Assembly: GCA_903859215.1 (NCBI GenBank)
Contig: CAIOLW010000202.1
Span: forward strand, 1 to 36,600
Direction: 5' to 3'
Length of the DNA: 36,600 nucleotides
Origin: an uncultured bacterium
GTDB taxonomy: Bacteria; Krumholzibacteriota; Krumholzibacteriia; LZORAL124-64-63
Below the pieces are notes generated by a model. The model had not been told where the DNA came from. It did no database searches and saw only the letters and a program-made list of their open reading frames with translations. This document shows, one piece after another, positions 31,425 through 36,600 of this stretch (position 1 is the first letter of the stretch; each line of letters opens with the position of its first letter). Made by a program: the position numbers and the translations under genes.

Positions 31425-33828
31425 GGACGCCACTCCCGACACGCTGAAGCACGTCGGCGGCAGCCCCGACCGCATCGAGGCCGCGGCGAAGCTGACCGGC
31501 CAGGCGCTCTACGTCAGCGACATGACGCTGCCGGGCATGCTCTACGCGCAGGTGACCAAGAGCCCGCATGCGCGGGCGCGCATCCGCGGCATCAATACCA
31601 GCAAAGCCGAGGCCCTGCCCGGCGTGCGCGCGGTGCTGACGGGCGCCGAGCTGGAGTACCGCATCGGCCTCTACGTGGTGGACAAGTACCTGCTGGCGCG
31701 CGGCGAGGTGCGCCACTTCGGCGAGGCGGTGGCCGCCGTGGCCGCTGACACGCTGGAGATCGCGCGGCGCGCCGCCGACCTGATCGAGGTCGACTACGAG
31801 GTGCTGCCGCCCGTGCTGAACCACATGGACGCGCTGAAGGACGACGCGCCTCTGGTGCACCCGGACCTTGGGAAGTACGACCACGTCTCGGCCGTGTTCA
31901 CACCGATCCCGGGCACGAACATCGCGAACCAGTCCAAGCTGCGGAAGGGCGACGTCGAGAAGGGCTTCGCCGAGGCCGAGTGGCTGATCGAGCGCGAGTA
32001 CACCAATCCGTCGGTGCAGCACGTGCCGATGGAGACGCACGTCGCCATCGCGCAGTGGAAGATGGGCGACGAGGTCGACATCTGGACCAGCTGCCAGTCG
32101 CCCTTCGCGGTGCGCAACCTGTTCTGCTACACATTCAGGCTGCCGCTGACGCAGGTGCGGGTGATGGTGCCGCACGTGGGCGGCGCCTTCGGCGGCAAGG
32201 CGGGCATCCACCTGGAGCCGCTGGTGGCGTGCCTGTCGCGCAAGGCCGGCGGGCGGCCCGTGAAGTTCCAGGCCACGCGCGAGGAGGAGTTCAGCCTGCT
32301 GCCCTGTCGCAGCGCGCTGACCTACCGCATCAAGACGGGCGTGGCGGCCGACGGGAAGATCATCGCCCAGAAGATGACGATGTACTGGGATGCGGGCGCC
32401 TACGCCGACTACGCGGTGAACGTGACGCGCGCGTCGGGGTACTCGGCGGCGGGGCCGTACGAGGTGCCCAATGCCTGGGTAGATGCCTACACGGTCTACA
32501 CGAACAAGCCGTACGGCACGGCGTACCGCGGCTTCGGGCACGTGGAGTTCTTCTGGGGCCTGGAAAGGCACATGGAGCTGGTGGCCCAGGTGATCGGCAT
32601 GGACCCGCTGGAATTCCGGCGGCTGAACACGCTGAAGCCCGGTTCGATCACCTTGACCGGCGAGAAGATCACGCCGAACACGGGCAACCCGACGAAGTGC
32701 CTGGACGTGGTGGCGGAGTCGATCGGCTATGGGGCACTGACGGCTGAGGAGACCGCGCGCGAGAAGGCGACCGGCTGCAAGATCGGCAAGGGCATCGCCG
32801 CGCTGCACAAGGCGCCGGCCATGCCGCCGTTCACCTCGTCGAGCATCGTCCTGAAGATGAACTCGGACGGCACGGTGGTCGTCAACACGGGCCTGACCGA
32901 GATCGGGCAGGGTGCGAACACGTCGCTGGCGCAGGTCGTGGCCGAGCGGCTGGGCTTCGACCTGGCGAAGATCCGCATCAGCCCCGACAAGGACACCGAC
33001 CGCGATCCCTACGACTGGCAGACGGTGGCCTCGAAGGGCCTGGTGCTGGCGGGCAACGCCGCGATCCTGGCCTGCGACGACCTGCTGGCCAAGGCGTACG
33101 AGGTGGCCGGGCAGGTGCTGCGCGCGCAGCCGGCCGACATGGACCACGACGGCGAGAAGATCTTCGTCAGGCACCACCGCGACCGGGCCGTGACGTTCGC
33201 GGCGCTCGCGATCGGCTACGCCTACCCGGACGGCAACGCGATCGGCGGCCCGCTGATCGGCGTCGGCCGCTACATCGCGCAGGGCCTGGCGAACCTGGAC
33301 AAGGAGACGGGCCAGGGCAACTGCGCGCTGGACTGGACGTTCGGCGCGCACGGCGTGATCGTCGAGGTGGACCCCGAGAGCGGCGAGTACCACGTGCTGA
33401 AGATCTGCTCGGCGTTCGACGTGGGCAAGGCCGTGCACGCGGAGATCCTGCGCGGCCAGGCCGTGGGCGGCATGGTGCAGGGCCTGGGCACCGCCTGCTG
33501 CGAGGGCTACATCTACGACGAGCAGGGCCACCTGCTGAACCCGTCGTTCACCGACAACAAGATCCCGACCGCGCGCGACCTGCCGGACGTGATCGAGAGC
33601 GTCGCCGTCGAGACGCCGCAGCTGGACGGCCCGTTCGGTGCGCGCGGCGTGGGCGAGCACCCGATGATCTCGGTGGCGCCGGCGATCGGCAACGCGATCC
33701 TGCGGGCGGTGGGATGCGAACTGACGCACATGCCGATGCGGGCGGAGGATGTCTGGCGGGCGATGAACCAGGCGGCGCCGATCGACAACTGGATCACGAA
33801 GACGCCGAACAAGTCGTGCAAGAAGTGA
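31417..33828 (+). CDS. Molybdopterin-binding large subunit of a xanthine-dehydrogenase-type hydroxylase
   Basis: The 803-residue product is the catalytic subunit, which hydroxylates an electron-poor carbon, usually next to a ring nitrogen, with oxygen from water. Cofactor motifs are intact: GGAFGGK (255-261), Arg371-Gly-Phe-Gly in TAYRGFG, GLTEIGQGANTS with Gln498, and the catalytic Glu747 in GARGVGEH. The active-site loop differs from CO dehydrogenase, which has a Cys-containing AYRC loop, so CO oxidation is unlikely. Whether the substrate is a purine, a pyrimidine, a nicotinate-like ring or an aldehyde cannot be told by eye. It is the last gene of the operon. Its stop is followed within 35 bases by a degraded IS91-like end, so nothing else of the pathway lies downstream. 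Confidence 0.92.
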   Translation: MLEDATPDTLKHVGGSPDRIEAAAKLTGQALYVSDMTLPGMLYAQVTKSPHARARIRGINTSKAEALPGVRAVLTGAELEYRIGLYVVDKYLLARGEVRHFGEAVAAVAADTLEIARRAADLIEVDYEVLPPVLNHMDALKDDAPLVHPDLGKYDHVSAVFTPIPGTNIANQSKLRKGDVEKGFAEAEWLIEREYTNPSVQHVPMETHVAIAQWKMGDEVDIWTSCQSPFAVRNLFCYTFRLPLTQVRVMVPHVGGAFGGKAGIHLEPLVACLSRKAGGRPVKFQATREEEFSLLPCRSALTYRIKTGVAADGKIIAQKMTMYWDAGAYADYAVNVTRASGYSAAGPYEVPNAWVDAYTVYTNKPYGTAYRGFGHVEFFWGLERHMELVAQVIGMDPLEFRRLNTLKPGSITLTGEKITPNTGNPTKCLDVVAESIGYGALTAEETAREKATGCKIGKGIAALHKAPAMPPFTSSSIVLKMNSDGTVVVNTGLTEIGQGANTSLAQVVAERLGFDLAKIRISPDKDTDRDPYDWQTVASKGLVLAGNAAILACDDLLAKAYEVAGQVLRAQPADMDHDGEKIFVRHHRDRAVTFAALAIGYAYPDGNAIGGPLIGVGRYIAQGLANLDKETGQGNCALDWTFGAHGVIVEVDPESGEYHVLKICSAFDVGKAVHAEILRGQAVGGMVQGLGTACCEGYIYDEQGHLLNPSFTDNKIPTARDLPDVIESVAVETPQLDGPFGARGVGEHPMISVAPAIGNAILRAVGCELTHMPMRAEDVWRAMNQAAPIDNWITKTPNKSCKK

Positions 33829-33860
33829 AATGCGATGCACATCATTGCATCCGCATTCGG

Positions 33861-34095
33861 TCGCGCGATGATCGTGCGGGGCCTCGATCACACCTGCGAA
33901 TCCACACAGTCTACCGGAGTGCGGTTGGGTTTCCTGAATCGGCAGAGTCTCATCGTTGGGTAGTGGGCCGGGGTGCAGGGGCCTGAAATCGGTTGGCGGA
34001 TTGACGGATCGGGGCGAGAGGTGTCACAATCGAAAGAGGGCGGGCGCGACTAATGGCCGGCAGTGTGAGAATAGGCGATTGGCTTGACTAATCGC
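33861..34095 (+). mobile_element. Degraded third copy of the IS91-like transposase end and right terminus
   Basis: Bases 33861-33915 encode a mutated version of the transposase motif (MIVRGLDHTCESTQ against TIERILDHIGEPMQ). After an internal deletion, 33986-34095 aligns with the right end: ATTGACG, then GTGTCACAATCGA identical to both good copies, then a GGCCGG and GAGAAT sequence and a GGCGATTGG end. The last part has its own dyad, GGCGATT/AATCGCC (34073-34095). It is an older, diverged insertion or a related element. The stretch from the operon's end (33829) to 34149 has no gene. Confidence 0.6.
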
Positions 34096-34149
34096 CAGTG
34101 ATCATACGGCCTGTCAGATGAACACATTGTGCAGAAAAGGTGAGTCCCA

Positions 34150-35976
34150 GTGGAACCGGAATATCGTGATCTCCGATCAATCAGTTCAGACTACGTTCCC
34201 AGAATACTTGTCGGGCCATTCAATGATAACGGTACTGCACAATACATGGTGGGCGCATTTGGCGGCCACGATGTCGTGACCTTTGGAGCTTGGTCTGGCG
34301 CCGACATCCAAATTTCGGGTTTGCCTTCATTTCAGCAAATCATACAGGCGCTCCCCAGGGACTGGAGTCCGGATTTGGTGCTCGTTTGGAGGCCGGAATA
34401 CGGCTATATCCCAACAGGTATTGAGGGGGCCGCGTGTCCGGTTGCCATGCTTGTGAGCGATTGGTACCTGGCATTTTCGGATTGCCTGGAGGCCGCCTGG
34501 CGTGTGGACGCGATAGTCACCGGAACTCGCGGAGAACACGTATTTCGTGCTGCTGGCTTCGAAAACGTCTTTGCATTGCCCATGTTGGGCTACCAGCCAG
34601 GTGTCGACACCGAATGGCCTCTGGGCGACGATTTCCGCCCCATTGATGTTTGTTGCAGCGGGAATCCGAACTGGGTCATTCATCGCGAACGAGAGAGGAT
34701 TATCGGGGCGCTCTTGGAGTTGCCGAACGGCATAACGACCTACCATGGACCATACTCAGATCGAACCGAATACAACCGGCGGTTGTCTGCCAGCAAGATA
34801 TATGTGAACCAGACCGTGATCGGCGAAGCGAATATGAAGTTCTACGAGGTTGCGGCGGCTGGTGCGTGCCTGTTTGTCGAGGAAGATAATCTCGACATAG
34901 AACGATACTTCACGCCGGGAGAGTCGGTTGTCCTGTATGGAAGGACTGACCTCGCGGACAAGATCATCTACTACCTGAACAACCCAGAAAAGCGCATAGG
35001 TATTGCCGAACAGGCCCGGCGGGCAATGCGCGAATACACCTACAAACGCAATTTCGGAATGATAGTGAACGAACTGTGGAGCTTCTTCAGATCCTGGAAT
35101 CGGGAACCGCGCCCGGTCACAGAGTTGCCCCGGGCGACGCAACTAGAAGGGCTCGTGGGATACGCGTTGAGGCACAATGGAGGAGATCCGTACGCTCCAC
35201 TTGGATTGGCGCTCGGGCTTTCGGAGTCGGGCAGTCAGAGGTCCATGCTGCTCTTGGCAATGGCGCAATATGTAGCCAAGACGTCGACGATTGCTCGAAG
35301 GAGCCCCATTGAATCTGGTGCCCATGTAGGCGCGGGCGGCGCGAATCGGGAGATATGGGATGACGAGGCGATAGTCGCCCACTTTCAACAGGCATTTTTG
35401 CAGGATCCGAGTTACTTGCCGGCGGCCTATACGTGGGCGCGGATCGCGACTGCTCATCTCGGTTTCCAGCATGCTTTCCCGTTGGTGGACCACGTGCGGC
35501 GCCTCCTTGAGGGAGGCGGCGCAATTCCATTCTCGTGTGCCGAAATTCTGGTCCTCGATACCGATGTAAGATTCGAAGTTGAGCGCGCTGCCTGGGAGGC
35601 ATTGGAGCGGGGCATCGATATCGGCAGCGTGCTGCGGCCACTGCTGCTGGAAGACATCTACTTGGTAGCTGCGGACTTGCATTTGAAAGCGCAGGACTCA
35701 GCGCGGGCCATGTCGTCGTACACCCATGCAGTACTGATTCGCCCCGATGGCCATCGCGCCCGCCCCAGATTGGCCGAGTTGCAAGCCCATTTGGGCGAAG
35801 ATTGGAGTGCCATTGAGACTTTGAACGAGCACTTGAAGCTCCACCCTCTCGACCTCCGTGCCCACGACAGAATGGTGGCGTTGCTGGAGATATGTGGGGA
35901 CAATGCCGGGTGCTTGGCGGCCATGACGGCGCGTGACAAATTGCATCACTTGTATTCCGATTCATTCGGGTCATAG
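34150..35976 (+). CDS. CgeB-like glycosyltransferase fused to TPR-type repeats
   Basis: The 608-residue product starts at GTG 34150, about eight bases after AAGGTGA. Residues about 15-320 resemble CgeB-type (GT-B, Glyco_trans_1_2) transferases: PDLVLVWRPEYGYIP, VAMLVSDWYLAFSDCLEAAW and VDAIVTGTRGEHVFRAAGFE. The nucleotide-sugar-site pattern NMKFYEVAAAGACLFVEEDN (228-247) follows, then YFTPGESVVLYGRTDLADKI and a typical C-terminal helix. Residues about 330-608 are helical repeats (ALRHNGGDPYAPLGLALGLS; HLGEDWSAIETLNEHLKLHP) of TPR type, often used to hold a protein acceptor. No signal peptide, so cytoplasmic. GC is visibly lower than in the preceding operon, and a degraded IS91-like end lies just upstream. 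Role in surface or protein glycosylation is inference. Confidence 0.75.
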   Translation: MEPEYRDLRSISSDYVPRILVGPFNDNGTAQYMVGAFGGHDVVTFGAWSGADIQISGLPSFQQIIQALPRDWSPDLVLVWRPEYGYIPTGIEGAACPVAMLVSDWYLAFSDCLEAAWRVDAIVTGTRGEHVFRAAGFENVFALPMLGYQPGVDTEWPLGDDFRPIDVCCSGNPNWVIHRERERIIGALLELPNGITTYHGPYSDRTEYNRRLSASKIYVNQTVIGEANMKFYEVAAAGACLFVEEDNLDIERYFTPGESVVLYGRTDLADKIIYYLNNPEKRIGIAEQARRAMREYTYKRNFGMIVNELWSFFRSWNREPRPVTELPRATQLEGLVGYALRHNGGDPYAPLGLALGLSESGSQRSMLLLAMAQYVAKTSTIARRSPIESGAHVGAGGANREIWDDEAIVAHFQQAFLQDPSYLPAAYTWARIATAHLGFQHAFPLVDHVRRLLEGGGAIPFSCAEILVLDTDVRFEVERAAWEALERGIDIGSVLRPLLLEDIYLVAADLHLKAQDSARAMSSYTHAVLIRPDGHRARPRLAELQAHLGEDWSAIETLNEHLKLHPLDLRAHDRMVALLEICGDNAGCLAAMTARDKLHHLYSDSFGS

Positions 35977-36019
35977 GATCATGGATAGCGGGGTCGCGGA
36001 TTTCGCCACGCGTCAATCT

Positions 36020-36065
36020 GCCTTCGCCGGGCTGCGTGTACTCGCTTCCACAACTCGGCGAAGGC
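36020..36065. terminator. Hairpin between convergent genes
   Basis: GCCTTCGCCG (36020-36029) and CGGCGAAGGC (36056-36065) are perfect reverse complements with a 26-base loop. They lie between the ends of the glycosyltransferase and discoidin genes. No T tract follows on either strand, so termination by itself is uncertain. Confidence 0.35.
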
Positions 36066-36085
36066 TGGGTTGTCAACCAGTGCTG

Positions 36086-36600
36086 CTACTGAAGCACAAG
36101 CTGAAACATCTCAATTTCGACAATTGAGAGCAGTTCGGGATGTCCGTAGTTTGCCGTGATATTCAGTCGGTACTTCGTGAAATACGTTGTGTTCGCAAAC
36201 TCGAACTGGCGCTTTTCTACCTGATTGTCAATAAACGTCCACGCCGGAGTATCTGCGACCGCATGAAGAGTCGTCCACGTTGCACTCGTGGCATCCCAAC
36301 CTTGGAATTGCCAACTGCGAGGCGAGCGGTCGATCATGCCATTCGGGTTGGCACGGATCGTATAACCTCCAATTAGCCGCGGTTGCGCAAATTCATATGA
36401 AATCCACCCTGTGGGGCGTGGGTGCGCCGGGCTGCCGTCGGTACTCCAATTCGACCAGTCAAAGCTGACTGCCCACCAGCGGTTGTCGAATGCGCGTTCC
36501 GCGTGCCAAACACCAGACCAGCTTGTGTACTCGCTACTGGCGTCTACGGTCCCGCCATTGCAGATGTCCGTCTCTACCAGAACGTAGGTATAGCCACCAC
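36086..36600 (-). CDS. Discoidin (F5/8 type C) domain protein, C-terminal part, runs off the window
   Basis: The minus-strand frame is open from the right edge to a stop at 36086, giving 170 residues of a larger protein. Reading from the edge it contains VDASSEYTSWSGVWHAERAF and DNRWWAVSFDWS, then PRPTGWISYEFAQPRLIGGY, SPRSWQFQGWDATSATWTTL and YFTKYRLNITANYGHPELLS followed by IVEIEMFQ. This is a complete F5/8 type C (discoidin) domain, a beta-sandwich that binds sugars or polymers outside the cell. It ends right after the domain with no FlgD-like module and no WG-K-R tag. An ATG at 36337 is internal and not the start. GC is low for the window, as in the convergent glycosyltransferase gene. 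Confidence 0.8.
   Translation of the reverse strand, partial: GGYTYVLVETDICNGGTVDASSEYTSWSGVWHAERAFDNRWWAVSFDWSNWSTDGSPAHPRPTGWISYEFAQPRLIGGYTIRANPNGMIDRSPRSWQFQGWDATSATWTTLHAVADTPAWTFIDNQVEKRQFEFANTTYFTKYRLNITANYGHPELLSIVEIEMFQLVLQ

Noticed and set aside
31417-33828. Aerobic CO dehydrogenase large subunit
   Set aside because: The active-site loop is AYRGFG, not the Cys-containing loop of CO dehydrogenase, and the neighbours are nitrogen-catabolism genes.
31360-33891. An 843-codon minus-strand open frame opposite the molybdenum subunit gene
   Set aside because: It mirrors the hydroxylase genes, has a low-complexity Arg/His/Val composition and no motifs; the plus strand has all cofactor motifs.
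1-36600. tRNA or rRNA genes
   Set aside because: I saw no cloverleaf with a GGTTCGAATCC-like arm and no rRNA-like conserved stretch on either strand. This was by eye, so a divergent tRNA could be missed.

Overview
This is a GC-rich bacterial window, about 68-70% GC by eye, with two clearly lower-GC stretches. It is packed with secreted proteins. Four protein ends carry a FlgD/Ig-like C-terminal domain with the 'PNPFNP' hallmark or its partial equivalent. Three other secreted proteins end in a shared short C-terminal tag, [ST]WGx[VLI]K[AS][LT][WFY]R. Together with VCBS/ASPIC-UnbV, choice-of-anchor L and parallel beta-helix proteins, this suggests a Gram-negative member of the FCB side of the tree, for example an Eisenbacteria- or Krumholzibacteriota-like candidate phylum. 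That placement is inferred from protein style; no rRNA or marker gene is present.

Layout. Positions 1-165 hold the broken end of a FlgD-domain protein and a hairpin. Positions 186-1880 (minus) encode a lipoprotein of the cholesterol-dependent-cytolysin family. Positions 2315-3847 (plus) encode an M14-type zinc carboxypeptidase. Two near-identical 323-bp direct repeats (3891-4213 and 12971-13293) are the right end of an IS91/ISCR-like rolling-circle element. Between them lies a lower-GC, three-gene minus-strand operon of secreted proteins (4353-11953), followed by a 5'-truncated IS91-type transposase. Downstream are a nucleotidyltransferase/small-protein pair, two gene relics, a small conserved protein, a tagged secreted protein and a GYF-domain membrane protein. 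Another transposase scrap and an aldo/keto reductase follow.

Positions 18096-22777 hold three secreted-protein genes on the plus strand: a tagged beta-sandwich protein, an eight-repeat propeller-like protein and a choice-of-anchor L protein. Positions 22900-33828 form a tight ten-gene plus-strand operon. Its genes encode FdrA, a DUF1116 protein (YlbE/AllG), a cyclase/formamidase-like hydrolase, a GNAT-like protein, a thiolase-fold protein and a DUF35 OB-fold/zinc-ribbon protein. They are followed by a DUF2877 protein (YlbF/AllH) and the FAD, 2Fe-2S and molybdopterin subunits of a xanthine-dehydrogenase-type hydroxylase. A degraded third copy of the IS91-like end (33861-34095) follows directly. 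The window closes with a lower-GC CgeB-like glycosyltransferase/TPR gene and, convergent to it, the end of a discoidin (F5/8 type C) protein.

How the genes may work together. The ten-gene operon reads as one catabolic pathway for a nitrogen-containing, probably cyclic, substrate. A molybdenum hydroxylase would oxidise it and a cyclase-type amidohydrolase would open it. A thiolase/OB-fold pair would handle an acyl or C-C step, and a three-part AllFGH-like transcarbamoylase would release a carbamoyl group. The substrate is unknown. The thiolase lacks the usual nucleophilic cysteine and no carbamate kinase is visible, so the pathway differs from the E. coli allantoin/oxamate route. The most novel-looking items are this operon, the shared C-terminal tag, the lipoprotein cytolysin, and the IS91-like unit that appears to have carried an operon of secreted proteins.
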